From positions 1-60,504 of the forward strand of contig NZ_CANSMR010000037.1 of assembly GCF_947648125.1 (NCBI RefSeq): a DNA stretch of 60,504 nucleotides, read 5' to 3'. The position numbers and the translations under genes are program-made. This DNA comes from an uncultured Bradyrhizobium sp. GTDB taxonomy: Bacteria; Pseudomonadota; Alphaproteobacteria; Rhizobiales; Xanthobacteraceae. Each line of letters begins with the position of its first letter. Position 1 is the first letter of the stretch. Of the stretch, positions 46,663 to 55,748 are shown in pieces. The notes under the pieces were generated by a model that searched no databases, was not told the DNA's origin, and worked only from the letters and a program-made list of their open reading frames with translations.

Positions 46663-48711
46663 ATGGGACAAGACGTCAGAAGTCCCCGAGGTCCACGGTG
46701 CATCGCGCTGGTGGGCCCTTTCCAAAGCGGTAAAACCACACTTCTGGAAGCGATCCTGGCGCGCACTGGCGCCATCAAGACTGCCGGCAGCGTCGATGCC
46801 GGAACCTCCGTCGGCGATGCCAGCCCCGAGGCACGTCAACACAAGATGGGCGTAGGCCTGACCGCCGCGACCACCACCTTTATGGGGGACAGCTACACCT
46901 TTATCGATTGTCCCGGCTCGATCGAGTTCGCGCACGACATGCGTGCCGCGTTGCCGGCGGTCGATGCCGCGGTCGTGGTCTGCGAGGCTGACGAGAAGAA
47001 GCTGCCGCAGCTGCAGATCATCCTGCGCGAGCTCGAGGAGCTCGGAATTCCCCGTTTCCTGTTCCTGAACAAGATCGACCGCGCCAACAAGCGCGTCCGC
47101 GAGACGCTTGCGACGTTGCAACCTGCGTCGCGCGTGCCGCTGGTGCTGCGCCAGATCCCGATCTGGAACGGCGATCTGATCGAAGGCTTCGTCGATCTCG
47201 CGCTGGAGCGCGCCTTCGTCTATCGCGAGCACAAGTCGTCGGAGGTGATGGCGCTTGAGGGCGGCAACCTCGATCGCGAGAAGGAAGCGCGCTTCTCGAT
47301 GCTGGAGAAGCTCGCCGATCACGACGATGCGTTGATGGAGCAATTGCTGGAAGATATCCAGCCGCCGCGCGATGCCGTGTTCGACGATCTCGCGCGCGAA
47401 CTGCGCGAAGGGCTGATCTGTCCGGTGCTGCTTGGTGCGGCGAGCCGCGAGAACGGCGTGCTCCGCCTGATGAAGGCGCTGCGTCACGAGGCGCCCAGCG
47501 TCACTGAGACTGCCGCGCGGCTCGGCATCAAGGACCAGAAGGACGCGTTGGCCTATGTGTTCAAGACCGTGCATCTGCAGCACGGCGGCAAGCTGTCGCT
47601 GGCGCGCGTGCTCGCAGGCCGGCTCGACGACGGTGCGACGCTGCAATCCTCGAGCGGCGAAAGCGGACGCGTCTCCGGCATCCTCGCGGTCTCGGGCACG
47701 CATGACAGCAAGCGGCCGCAGGCCGAGGCCGGCGACGCGGTCGCGCTCGGCAAGCTCGATGCGATCAAGACCGGCGATACGGTTTCGAGCGGCAAGACGG
47801 CCCCGGCCTCGCTGGTCACGGTCGAGCCCGCCGCGGCGGTGCTGTCGATCTCGATCGCCGCGACCGACCGCAAGGACGACGTCAAGCTCGGCCAGGCACT
47901 GCTGCGGTTGAACGAGGAGGATCCGTCGCTGACGATGATCCAGAACCCGCGTACCCACGACACCGTGCTGTGGGGGCAGGGCGAAATGCATCTGCGCGTC
48001 GCGCAGGAGCGGCTGAAGGACCGCTATGGCGTCAACGTCAAATCGCATCCGCCCGCGATCGGCTATCAGGAGACCATCCGCAAGGCGGTCACCCAGCGCG
48101 GCCGGCACAAGAAGCAGTCCGGCGGCCATGGCCAGTTCGGCGACGTCGTGCTCGACATCAAGCCGAAGCCGCGTGGCTCTGGATTCGAATTCCACGAGAA
48201 GGTGGTCGGCGGCGCGGTGCCGCGCAACTATATCGGCGCGGTGGAGGAGGGGGTGGTCGACGCGCTCACGCGCGGCCCGCTCGGCTTCCCCGTGATCGAT
48301 GTCGACGTCACGCTGACCGACGGCTCCTATCACAGCGTCGACTCCTCCGATCTTGCGTTCCGCACCGCGGCGCGGGTCGGCGTCAGCGAGGCGTTGCCGC
48401 AGTGCCAGCCGGTGCTGCTGGAGCCGATCCATATGGTCGAGATCGTCTGTCCGACCGACGCCACCGCCAAGATCAACGCGATCCTGTCAGCGCGGCGCGG
48501 GCAGATCCTCGGCTTCGACACCCGCGAGGGCTGGAGCGGCTGGGATTGCGTCCGTGCCACGATGCCGGAATCCGAGATCGGCGACCTCATCGTCGAGCTG
48601 CGCTCCGCCACCGCCGGCGCCGGCACCTTCACCCGCCAGTTCGACCGCATGGCCGAAGTGACGGGCCGCGCCGCCGACCAGATCATCGCCGCGCATCGCG
48701 ACGCGGCGTGA
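46663..48711 (+). CDS. Elongation factor G-like GTPase paralogue
   Basis: A 682-residue protein with the five-domain EF-G layout. ATG 46663 follows GAGGAGG. The P-loop GPFQSGKTT is at residues 18-26 and NKID at 136-139. In place of DTPGH it has DCPGS (82-86), so the histidine needed for ribosome-stimulated GTP hydrolysis is a serine. The switch I RGIT motif is MGVG. Domains III-V are complete (HPPAIGYQETIRKAVTQRGR, SGGHGQFGDVVLDIKPKPRG, LEPIHMVEIVCP). This is not the housekeeping fusA, which is normally in the str operon. It may be a slow GTPase in ribosome recycling, hibernation or quality control; this is inference. Confidence 0.9.
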   Translation: MGQDVRSPRGPRCIALVGPFQSGKTTLLEAILARTGAIKTAGSVDAGTSVGDASPEARQHKMGVGLTAATTTFMGDSYTFIDCPGSIEFAHDMRAALPAVDAAVVVCEADEKKLPQLQIILRELEELGIPRFLFLNKIDRANKRVRETLATLQPASRVPLVLRQIPIWNGDLIEGFVDLALERAFVYREHKSSEVMALEGGNLDREKEARFSMLEKLADHDDALMEQLLEDIQPPRDAVFDDLARELREGLICPVLLGAASRENGVLRLMKALRHEAPSVTETAARLGIKDQKDALAYVFKTVHLQHGGKLSLARVLAGRLDDGATLQSSSGESGRVSGILAVSGTHDSKRPQAEAGDAVALGKLDAIKTGDTVSSGKTAPASLVTVEPAAAVLSISIAATDRKDDVKLGQALLRLNEEDPSLTMIQNPRTHDTVLWGQGEMHLRVAQERLKDRYGVNVKSHPPAIGYQETIRKAVTQRGRHKKQSGGHGQFGDVVLDIKPKPRGSGFEFHEKVVGGAVPRNYIGAVEEGVVDALTRGPLGFPVIDVDVTLTDGSYHSVDSSDLAFRTAARVGVSEALPQCQPVLLEPIHMVEIVCPTDATAKINAILSARRGQILGFDTREGWSGWDCVRATMPESEIGDLIVELRSATAGAGTFTRQFDRMAEVTGRAADQIIAAHRDAA

Positions 48712-48806
48712 GACTGCTGCTGCGATCACGCCCCGCGCGGGCGTGATCGTTGGCAGGATGGCCGGAGGCCGCTAGCTTGCGTCCCTGATGGGGGCGCAAC
48801 GACATC

Positions 48807-49448
48807 ATGCTTGAATCCCGCCGCAACCTGGCGCTGGCCTGCGCGCTCAGCGCGGTGGCCGGCTATGTCGACAGCATCGGCTATCTGCATCTCGGCGGGT
48901 TGTTCGTGTCCTTCATGAGCGGCAACTCGACGCGGCTAGGCGTGACCTTGGCCGAGGGGCACTGGCAGCATGCCCTGGAAGCGCTGGCGCTGATCGTGCT
49001 GTTTGTCGCGGGTGCTGCGGCCGGCAGCCTGGTCGTGCTCAGCCGTATCGCATATCGCCAGCCGCTGATCCTGCTCTTCGAGGCGCTGCTGCTGACGGCA
49101 GCGGCGTTGGCCTATGCGTATGGCCTGCCGAACACCGCGGTCGCGGCGATCGTGCTGGCGATGGGACTCGAGAACGCCGTGTTCCAGCTCGAAGGCGGGG
49201 CCGGGCTTGGCCTGACCTATGTCACGGGAGCGCTGGTGAAGGCGGGGCAGCTGATCGCCGCCGCGCTGACCGGCGGTGCGCCCTGGGCCTGGCTGCCCAA
49301 CGTATTGCTGTGGGCGGCGCTGGTCGCGGGCGCGCTCGCCGGCGCATTGGCCTACCACTGGATCAATCTCGGTGCGATCTGGTTTGCCGCGGCCACCGCG
49401 TTCACCCTCAGCGCGCTGGTTGCCGCAACCGCGAAGCGGACGGATTGA
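48807..49448 (+). CDS. YoaK/DUF1275 family membrane protein
   Basis: A 213-residue inner-membrane protein with six predicted helices. Conserved parts are LALACALSAVAGYVDSIGYL, FVSFMSGNSTRLGV (the M-S-G-N signature) and GLENAVFQLEGGAGLGLTYV. Such DUF1275 proteins look like small transporters; direction and substrate are unknown. The ATG follows about 95 bases after the EF-G paralogue stop, so it probably has its own promoter. Confidence 0.92.
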   Translation: MLESRRNLALACALSAVAGYVDSIGYLHLGGLFVSFMSGNSTRLGVTLAEGHWQHALEALALIVLFVAGAAAGSLVVLSRIAYRQPLILLFEALLLTAAALAYAYGLPNTAVAAIVLAMGLENAVFQLEGGAGLGLTYVTGALVKAGQLIAAALTGGAPWAWLPNVLLWAALVAGALAGALAYHWINLGAIWFAAATAFTLSALVAATAKRTD

Positions 49449-49479
49449 CAGCGCGCCTTCCTTGGCCGATGTCACGGCC

Positions 49480-50346
49480 ATGACATCCCAAGGCGACACC
49501 CAAGGCAAAACTCAAGGCAAAACCCGCGCCGCGTGCCTGATCGGCTGGCCGGCGGCACATTCCCGCTCGCCGCTGATCCATCATTACTGGCTGCGCACGC
49601 TCGGCATCGAGGGCGGCTACGTGATCGAGGCGGTGCCGCCGGAGGATTTCAAGGATTTCCTGTTTCGCCTGTCGCTGCGCGGCTTCGTCGGCGCCAACGT
49701 CACCATTCCGCACAAGGAGCGCGCGCTGGCTCTCTCTGCACCGGACGCGCGCGCCCGCGCCGTCGGTGCCGCCAACACCTTGTGGTTTGCCGACGGCGAA
49801 TTGCGCTCGACCAACACCGATGTCGAAGGCTTCATCAACAACCTCGACGCCTGCGCGCCCGGCTGGGACAAGACCGAGGACGCGCTGGTGCTCGGCGCCG
49901 GCGGCGCGTCGCGTGCGGTGGTGTTCGGCCTGATCGAGCGCGGGATTGCGCGCGTGCATCTGGTCAACCGCACCATCGACCGTGCTCGCGCGCTCGCAGA
50001 GCAGTACGGTGCACGCGTTCATCCGGCGACGTGGGATAGCGTCGGCGCGCTCTTGCCGCGTGCAGGCCTGCTCGTGAATACGACGTCGCTCGGCATGCAC
50101 GGCCAACCCGCGCTCGAGGTCGATGTCGGGTTGTTGCCGCAAAATGCGGTTGTTTCCGATCTTGTCTATGTGCCGCTGTTGACGCCGTTGCTTGCGGCGG
50201 CAGCGGCGCGGGGGCTGAGGACCGCCGACGGGCTCGGCATGCTGCTGCATCAGGCCGTGCGCGGTTTCGAGTTGTGGTTCGGGCAGCGCCCGCACGTTAC
50301 GCCGGAACTGCGTTCGCTTGTCGAAGCCGATCTCACAAAGACTTGA
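49480..50346 (+). CDS. aroE: Shikimate dehydrogenase
   Basis: A 288-residue NADPH-dependent enzyme that reduces 3-dehydroshikimate to shikimate in aromatic amino-acid synthesis. The substrate pocket shows SRSPLIHHYWL (about 29-39), Lys in NVTIPHKERAL (about 81) and Asp in STNTDVEGF (about 117). The NADPH motif is GAGGASRAV (about 142-150) with LVNRT as the second part. The N-terminus is longer than usual, with a Gln-Gly-Lys-Thr repeat (TQGKTQGKT). The start ATG 49480 lacks a strong ribosome-binding site and a start further in is possible. Confidence 0.93.
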   Translation: MTSQGDTQGKTQGKTRAACLIGWPAAHSRSPLIHHYWLRTLGIEGGYVIEAVPPEDFKDFLFRLSLRGFVGANVTIPHKERALALSAPDARARAVGAANTLWFADGELRSTNTDVEGFINNLDACAPGWDKTEDALVLGAGGASRAVVFGLIERGIARVHLVNRTIDRARALAEQYGARVHPATWDSVGALLPRAGLLVNTTSLGMHGQPALEVDVGLLPQNAVVSDLVYVPLLTPLLAAAAARGLRTADGLGMLLHQAVRGFELWFGQRPHVTPELRSLVEADLTKT

Positions 50347-50414
50347 GGCCTGGAATAGCGTCTCCGGAACGGTGTCTCGTGTTAGTCGCCCCGCGTTCCC
50401 TCCCGGAGATCACC

Positions 50415-51041
50415 ATGCCTGCCAGCCGTACCCATCTCGTTCGTCCGTTCATTGCGCTTGCGATGGTGACGGCGTCCACGCTTTACGCGCTTGCGCAGCA
50501 ACCGCCGACGCCGACGCGGGTGCGTGGAACCGTCGAGAGCGTCGATAGCGATACGCTCGCGGTGAAGTCGCGCAGCGGCGAGGACGTCAAGCTGCACATG
50601 GCGGGCAATATGGTGGTGCTCGGCCTCACCAAGATCACCCTGTCCGACATCAAGGTCGGTTCCTTCATCGGTACGACCACGGTGCCGGGGCCCGATGGCG
50701 TGCCGAAGGCGGTCGAGGTGCATGTCTTTCCCGAAAACATGCGCGGCACCGGCGAGGGGTCGCGGCCGTACGACCTGAAGCCCAACAGCAGCATGACCAA
50801 CGCCACCGTCGCGGAATCCGTCGTCGGCAATGATGGTCATACCTTGCTGGTCAAGTACAAGGACGGTGAGAAGAAGGTTCAGGTCACGCCCGACACGCCT
50901 GTCGTGACCTATGTTCCCGGCGACAAGGCGGACCTGAAGGCCGGCGCCAAGGTGATCGCCTTCATGAAGAAGCTGCCTGACGGTTCGTTTGAGACCGACC
51001 GTGTCAGCGTCGGCCGTGACGGCCTCACCCCGCCGATGTGA
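50415..51041 (+). CDS. Exported DUF5666-like protein (first paralogue)
   Basis: A 208-residue periplasmic protein. Signal peptide at about 1-28 (RPFIALAMVTASTLYALAQQ). The core has two OB-like strand modules with TRVRGTVESVDSDTLAVKSR and LLVKYKDGEKKVQVTP; the same modules are found in DUF5666-like proteins. The end is GRDGLTPPM. The gene at 51404-52012 is about half identical along its length and ends GRDGIAPPM. Functions are unknown; small metal or cofactor binding is possible. A family-B-type repeat follows both. Confidence 0.8.
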   Translation: MPASRTHLVRPFIALAMVTASTLYALAQQPPTPTRVRGTVESVDSDTLAVKSRSGEDVKLHMAGNMVVLGLTKITLSDIKVGSFIGTTTVPGPDGVPKAVEVHVFPENMRGTGEGSRPYDLKPNSSMTNATVAESVVGNDGHTLLVKYKDGEKKVQVTPDTPVVTYVPGDKADLKAGAKVIAFMKKLPDGSFETDRVSVGRDGLTPPM

Positions 51042-51049
51042 CGCGTCGT

Positions 51050-51250
51050 ACCCTCTCCCACGCAACCGGGGCTTACCCCGGTTGCGCATCATGAAGCTGC
51101 GCAAGTCGGGCAGGCCCGACTTGCGTGTGGGAGAGGGTCGCTTCGCGCAGCGAAGCGAGGTGAGGGGTTGCCTCCGCGGATAGAGACCCCTCATCCGTCG
51201 CAAACTTCGTTTGCGCCACCTTTTGCCACAAGGGGAGAAGGGAAGAGAGC
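51050..51250 (+). repeat. Dispersed repeat, family B-like composite
   Basis: CCCTCTCCCACGCAACCGGG with a hairpin (GGGGCTTACCCCGGTTGCGC), then GTGGGAGAGGGTCGCTTCGC, ending CACAAGGGGAGAAGGGAA. A near-identical unit follows the paralogue gene at 52018-52203, so repeat and gene may have duplicated together. No gene is seen in the rest of the 362-base gap. Confidence 0.75.
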
Positions 51251-51403
51251 GCAACATCACCTGTCCGTTACCGCTGTAACAGCCCGTCATGCGAAGCGTA
51301 GCTAGGATGCGTGCCGTCTCCGCGCGAAGGGGAGGTAGCCGCACGGAATACCTTCAACTCCCCGGTGTTCCCTGATTCGCCAGCCAAACCCATGAGGAAC
51401 ACC

Positions 51404-52012
51404 ATGCCGAAATCGACGCTGTTCGCCGCATTGCTTCTCGTTGCCTTCACCTCGGCCGCATCCGCACAGCAGCCGCCGATGGTGCGCATCCGCGGTACCA
51501 TCGAGGCCGTCGACGGCGCGATGCTGTCGATCAAGTCGCGCGAGGGCGCCGATATGAAGGTCCGCACGACCGACAACGTCGCGGTGTTCGGCGTCGCCAA
51601 CACCGATCTGTCGGAGATTAAGGCCGGTTCCTATATCGGCGTCACTGCGATGCCCGAGCCGGACGGAACGCAGAAGGCGATCGCGGTGCACATCTTCCCG
51701 GAAAACCAGCGCGGCGCCGCGGAAGGCTTCCGTCCCTGGGACCTGCGCGCCAACTCGACCATGACCAACGCCACCGTCGCCGAGACGGTGAAGAGCGCCG
51801 ACGGCCAGAACATCCTGGTGAAATACAAGGACGGTGAGAAGAAGGTCGTGGTGCCGCCGGGAACCCCGGTCGTCACCTTCGTCTCCGGCGACAAGTCGGA
51901 GCTGAAGCCGGGCGCCAAGATCATCATCTTCGGCGCGGTGAAGAAGGACGACGGCACGCTGGAAGCCAACCGCGTCAATGTCGGTCGCGACGGAATCGCA
52001 CCGCCGATGTGA
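51404..52012 (+). CDS. Exported DUF5666-like protein (second paralogue)
   Basis: A 202-residue paralogue of the gene at 50415. ATG 51404 has AGGA nine bases upstream. Signal peptide MPKSTLFAALLLVAFTSAAS (cleaved near ASAQ). Shared blocks include VRIRGTIEAVDGAMLSIKSR, IAVHIFPENQRGAAEGFRPW, STMTNATVAETV, ILVKYKDGEKKVVVPPGTPV and GRDGIAPPM. Both genes are on the same strand but separated by a repeat-rich 362-base gap. Function unknown. Confidence 0.8.
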   Translation: MPKSTLFAALLLVAFTSAASAQQPPMVRIRGTIEAVDGAMLSIKSREGADMKVRTTDNVAVFGVANTDLSEIKAGSYIGVTAMPEPDGTQKAIAVHIFPENQRGAAEGFRPWDLRANSTMTNATVAETVKSADGQNILVKYKDGEKKVVVPPGTPVVTFVSGDKSELKPGAKIIIFGAVKKDDGTLEANRVNVGRDGIAPPM

Positions 52013-52017
52013 CGCCT

Positions 52018-52203
52018 CTGACCCTCTCCCCTTGTGGGAGAGGGTCGCTTCGCGCAGCGAAGCGGGGTGAGGGGTCTGTCTCCGCGGATAGAGACCCCTC
52101 ATCCGTCGCGGACTGTGCATAGCCGATGCGTAGCATCGGCGTCCTTCAAGGGCGGCGGCCCGTGGGCCGCCTATGGCCACCTTCTCCCACAAGGGGAGAA
52201 GGG
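52018..52203 (+). repeat. Dispersed repeat, family B-like composite, second unit
   Basis: It reads CTGACCCTCTCCCCTTGTGG, then GGGTCGCTTCGCGCAGCGAA and GTCTCCGCGGATAGAGACCC, ending CCACAAGGGGAGAAGGGAAG. It matches 51120-51245 closely in two blocks but differs between them (extra GATGCGTAGCATCGGCGTCC hairpin). Confidence 0.75.
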
Positions 52204-52214
52204 AAGTAAGTGCG

Positions 52215-52301
52215 TAGCCCGGATGGAGCGAAGCGAAATCCGGGGCAAACCTGTCCGCGGAGAGATTCTCCCGGATTGCGCTTCGCTTTATCCGGGCTAG
52301 G
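52215..52301 (+). repeat. Palindromic repeat, family H (TAGCCCGGATGGAGCGAAGCG)
   Basis: TAGCCCGGATGGAGCGAAGC and CGCTTCGCTTTATCCGGGCTA are mirror arms, 87 bases end to end. It ends 14 bases before the stop codon of lldD, so it may be part of its terminator. Confidence 0.85.
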
Positions 52302-52315
52302 ACAGTGGCGATTGC

Positions 52316-53452
52316 CTAAACCGCCAGCACCTTGTCGTCGATCTCGGCGATGGTGTTGACGCCGCACAGCCCCATCGTGGTGGTGAGCTCCTTGCCCAGG
52401 ATGTCGAGCGCCTTGGCGACGCCGGCCTGGCCGCCGGCGCCGAGGCCGTAGGCATAGGCGCGGCCGATCATGCAGGACTTCGCGCCGAGCGCCAGCGCGC
52501 GCATGATGTCCATGCCGGTGCGGATGCCGCCGTCGAACATGATCTCGAGCTTCGAGCCGACCTCGTCGACGATCTCCGGCAGCACCTCGATCGAGGACGG
52601 TGCGCCGTCGAGCTGGCGGCCGCCATGGTTGGAGACCACGATCGCCTGCGCGCCGGTCTTGGCGGCGAGCTCGGCGTCCTCGACATCGAGAATCCCTTTA
52701 AGGATCAGCTTGCCCGGCCAGATGCTGCGGATCCAGTCGATGTCCTTCCAGTTCAGCGTGGTATCGAACTGCGAGGCGGTCCATTCCGACAGCTTGGTCA
52801 GATCCTCGGTGCCTTTGACGTGACCGACGATGTTGCCGAAGCTGCGGCGCTTGCCGCGCAGCACGCCGGCGACCCATGACGGCTTGCTCGCGAAGTCCAA
52901 GAGCTTCGACAGCGACCATTCCGGCGGCACCGTCATGCCGTTCTTGATGTCCTGATGACGCTGGCCGATCACCTGCAGGTCGACGGTCAGCACCAGCGCC
53001 GAGCATTTCGCCGCGATCGCACGCTCGATCAGCGACTTGATAAAGCCCCGGTCCTTCATGACGTAGAGCTGGAACCAGAACGGCTTGTCGACGGCGGCTG
53101 CGATGTCCTCGATCGAGCAGATCGACATCGTGCTCTGGGTGAAGGGGATGCCGGCCGCTTGCGCTGCGCGGCAGGCGTAGATCTCGCCGTCGCCATGCTG
53201 CATGCCGAGCAGGCCGACCGGCGCCAGGATCAGCGGCATCGCGGCCGGCTCGCCCAGGATCGTGGTCGCCAGGCTGCGCTTGGACACATCGACCAGGATG
53301 CGCTGGCGGAACTTGATCTGCTGCAGGTCCTCGGTGTTGGCGCGCAGCGTGTCCTCGGTGTAGGAGCCGCGGTCCGCATAATCGAAAAACGCCTTCGGCA
53401 CCCTGCGTTTGTGCAGCTGGCGCAGATCTTCGATGCAGGTAATGTGCTTCAT
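52316..53452 (-). CDS. lldD: FMN-dependent L-lactate dehydrogenase
   Basis: A 378-residue alpha-hydroxy-acid oxidising enzyme. ATG 53452 (MKHITCIEDLRQLHKRRVPK) is the usual family start. The active-site signature SNHGGRQLDG with the catalytic His is at about 272-281. Other ligands are FFDYADRGSYTEDTL (Tyr, about 24), PVGLLGMQHGDGE, FQLYVMKDRG (Tyr-129 type) and DGGIRTGMDI. LldD oxidises L-lactate to pyruvate at the membrane and feeds electrons to quinone. The same frame stays open upstream of 53452 but overlaps promoter DNA and has no start site. Confidence 0.93.
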   Translation of the reverse strand: MKHITCIEDLRQLHKRRVPKAFFDYADRGSYTEDTLRANTEDLQQIKFRQRILVDVSKRSLATTILGEPAAMPLILAPVGLLGMQHGDGEIYACRAAQAAGIPFTQSTMSICSIEDIAAAVDKPFWFQLYVMKDRGFIKSLIERAIAAKCSALVLTVDLQVIGQRHQDIKNGMTVPPEWSLSKLLDFASKPSWVAGVLRGKRRSFGNIVGHVKGTEDLTKLSEWTASQFDTTLNWKDIDWIRSIWPGKLILKGILDVEDAELAAKTGAQAIVVSNHGGRQLDGAPSSIEVLPEIVDEVGSKLEIMFDGGIRTGMDIMRALALGAKSCMIGRAYAYGLGAGGQAGVAKALDILGKELTTTMGLCGVNTIAEIDDKVLAV

Positions 53453-53567
53453 GGACGTTCCCGGCCCTTCTTCTATGTCGCAAGTTATGTCTGGCGAGTC
53501 TTGCGGGTGTTCGGTCTTGCCGTCATCTAGCATGGTTAGATGGCCCGCCAAATCTGAAGACGGATAG

Positions 53568-53750
<183 letters not shown>

Positions 53751-53967
53751 GGGACGGCGTTCGTTCCGAAAGGTTGCCGAAGCGGCAATAATGTTATATC
53801 TTTCAGTGCTTTAAGATCGAAGCGCGGGGTTTATCCGCGGTAATGATTCATCATATTTTTTGAAGTCCTTTTAGCGCCTGGCAGTCTATAAGGCCGATGC
53901 ACGCTACACTGGTAGGCGTTCAGGACTCTCTCGCCGGGTGGTTCGAGAGGTCCGTGTTGGGGGTATC

Positions 53968-55314
53968 ATGAGCCGCAAATATTTCGGGACCGATGGAATT
54001 CGGGGCCGCGCCAATGGACTGATCACGCCGGAGCTCGCGCTCAAGGTGGGGCAGGCCGCAGGGTTGGTGTTTCAGCGTGGCGACCATCGCCATCGCGTCG
54101 TGATCGGCAAGGACACGCGGCTGTCCGGCTACATGATCGAATACGCCATGGTCGCAGGCTTCACCTCGGTCGGCATGGACGTGCTGCTGGTCGGCCCGAT
54201 GCCGACGCCGGCGATCGCGATGCTGACCAAGTCGATGCGCGCCGATCTCGGCGTCATGATCTCGGCGTCGCACAATCTTTTCGAGGACAACGGCATCAAG
54301 CTGTTCGGCCCGCAGGGCTTCAAGCTCTCCGACGATGTCGAGAAGCAGATCGAGCAGCTGCTCGACGAATCGCTCGACCGCCGCCTGGCGCAGAGCGCGA
54401 GCCTCGGCCGCGCCCGCCGCATCGACGGCGTCCACGACCGTTACATCGAATTCGCCAAGCGCACCCTGCCGCGCGACCTCTCGCTCGACGGCCTGCGCGT
54501 CGTGGTCGATTGTGCCAATGGCGCCGCCTACAAGGTGGTGCCGGAAGCGCTGTGGGAACTCGGCGCCGATGTGGTGCCGATCGGGGTCGAACCCGACGGC
54601 TTCAACATCAACAAGGAATGCGGCTCCACCTCGCCGGAAGCGCTGTCGCGGAAGGTGCGCGAGATGCGCGCCGACATCGGCATCGCGCTCGATGGCGATG
54701 CCGATCGCGTCATCCTGGTCGACGAGCGCGGCCACATCGTCGACGGCGACCAGCTGCTCGCAGTGATCGCGCAGAGCTGGAAGGAAGAGGGGCGCCTCGC
54801 CAAGCCCGGCATCGTCACGACCGTGATGTCCAATCTCGGACTGGAGCGCTTCCTGCAGGGCCACGGGATTTCGATGGTCCGCACGCCGGTCGGTGACCGC
54901 TACGTGCTCGAGCAGATGCTGAGCGGCGGCTACAATCTCGGCGGCGAGCCGTCCGGCCACATCATCATGTCGGACTATTCGACCACCGGTGACGGCTTCG
55001 TCGCCGCGTTGCAGGTGCTGGCCGTGGTGCAGAAGCTGCGCCGCCCGGTGTCGGAGATCTGCCGGCGGTTCGATCCATTGCCGCAGATCCTGAAGAACGT
55101 GCGCTATCGCAGCGGCAAGCCGCTCGACGACGCCGAGGTCAAGTCCGCGATCACCGACGGTGAGAAGCGCCTCAACGGCCACGGCCGTCTGTTGATCCGC
55201 CCCTCCGGCACCGAGCCGGTGATCCGCGTCATGGGCGAGGGTGACGATCGCATCTTGGTGGAAGAGGTCGTCGACAACATCGTCAGCGCACTCGGCCACG
55301 CCGCGGCGGCCTGA
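53968..55314 (+). CDS. glmM: Phosphoglucosamine mutase
   Basis: A 448-residue enzyme that turns glucosamine-6-phosphate into glucosamine-1-phosphate for UDP-GlcNAc, peptidoglycan and lipid A. The start [16 protein letters not shown] is typical. The phospho-serine is Ser101 in [14 protein letters not shown]; the magnesium loop is DGDADR (about 240-245), the sugar loop GEPSGH and the phosphate loop [11 protein letters not shown]. Pro of SHNP is Leu here (SHNLFEDN), a minor change. ATG 53968 has a weak GGGG upstream. The gene stands alone rather than with folP or ftsH. Confidence 0.97.
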   Translation: MSRKYFGTDGIRGRANGLITPELALKVGQAAGLVFQRGDHRHRVVIGKDTRLSGYMIEYAMVAGFTSVGMDVLLVGPMPTPAIAMLTKSMRADLGVMISASHNLFEDNGIKLFGPQGFKLSDDVEKQIEQLLDESLDRRLAQSASLGRARRIDGVHDRYIEFAKRTLPRDLSLDGLRVVVDCANGAAYKVVPEALWELGADVVPIGVEPDGFNINKECGSTSPEALSRKVREMRADIGIALDGDADRVILVDERGHIVDGDQLLAVIAQSWKEEGRLAKPGIVTTVMSNLGLERFLQGHGISMVRTPVGDRYVLEQMLSGGYNLGGEPSGHIIMSDYSTTGDGFVAALQVLAVVQKLRRPVSEICRRFDPLPQILKNVRYRSGKPLDDAEVKSAITDGEKRLNGHGRLLIRPSGTEPVIRVMGEGDDRILVEEVVDNIVSALGHAAAA

Positions 55315-55322
55315 TTCAAATT

Positions 55323-55366
55323 CGTCATGCCCGGGCTTGTCCCGGGCATCCACGTCTTCGCTTCGC
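55323..55366 (+). repeat. Half copy of family G repeat
   Basis: TCGTCATGCCCGGGCTTGTC, then CCGGGCATCCACGTCTTCGC. It matches the left arm at 27187-27272 but has no right arm, and begins nine bases after the glmM stop. Confidence 0.75.
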
Positions 55367-55748
55367 GGCGGACGGCAAGAGACCGCCTGCGCATCGCCTT
55401 CGCGTGACCTGCGGCGTCAAGATGCCGAAGCCGATTCCCTGAACCTGCACCACGAGGCGCAGGCCGCGTCCCGCATTAAGCATTCGCTAACACTCAGCGC
55501 TCGCGCGTGCTGCAAGCCGCGCGCTTGCGTCAATGCTTCATTAGCATCTGTGGCGAGATCGCCATCTTTCGTCGCCGCACGCGCGCTTTTATGGACCCAT
55601 AAGCAGCAGCCGCAGCAAAAGGTGAGAGAAAATCAACCTTAAAAATTAGGGTTAAGTGCCGCTTAAACATTTGCTGCCATCGTCCGCCCGTGAGTTTCAG
55701 ACGTGGGGCCTTTCGTGTCGCCTCACTTGGGCCAAAAGGACGAAGCCA
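55367..55748. other. Upstream region of the first outer-membrane protein gene
   Basis: About 380 bases with no gene. The last 120 bases are AT-rich and hold a perfect CtrA-type box at 55652-55666 preceded by CTTAAAAATTAGGG. The rest has GC-rich hairpin-like parts (CGCGCGTGCTGCAAGCCGCGCG). Confidence 0.5.
55652..55666 (+). promoter_or_regulatory. Perfect CtrA-type site (TTAA-N7-TTAA)
   Basis: TTAAGTGCCGCTTAA fits the full CtrA consensus with no mismatch, 83 bases before the ATG of the outer-membrane protein gene. In Rhizobiales CtrA controls cell-cycle and envelope genes, among them outer-membrane proteins, so the context fits. Confidence 0.6.

Noticed and set aside
46630-48432. 600-codon open frame antisense to the EF-G paralogue
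   Set aside because: The EF-G-like protein is clear; the antisense frame lacks any known motif.
53920-55353. Open frame antisense to glmM
   Set aside because: glmM is complete with all motifs; the other frame is a shadow.
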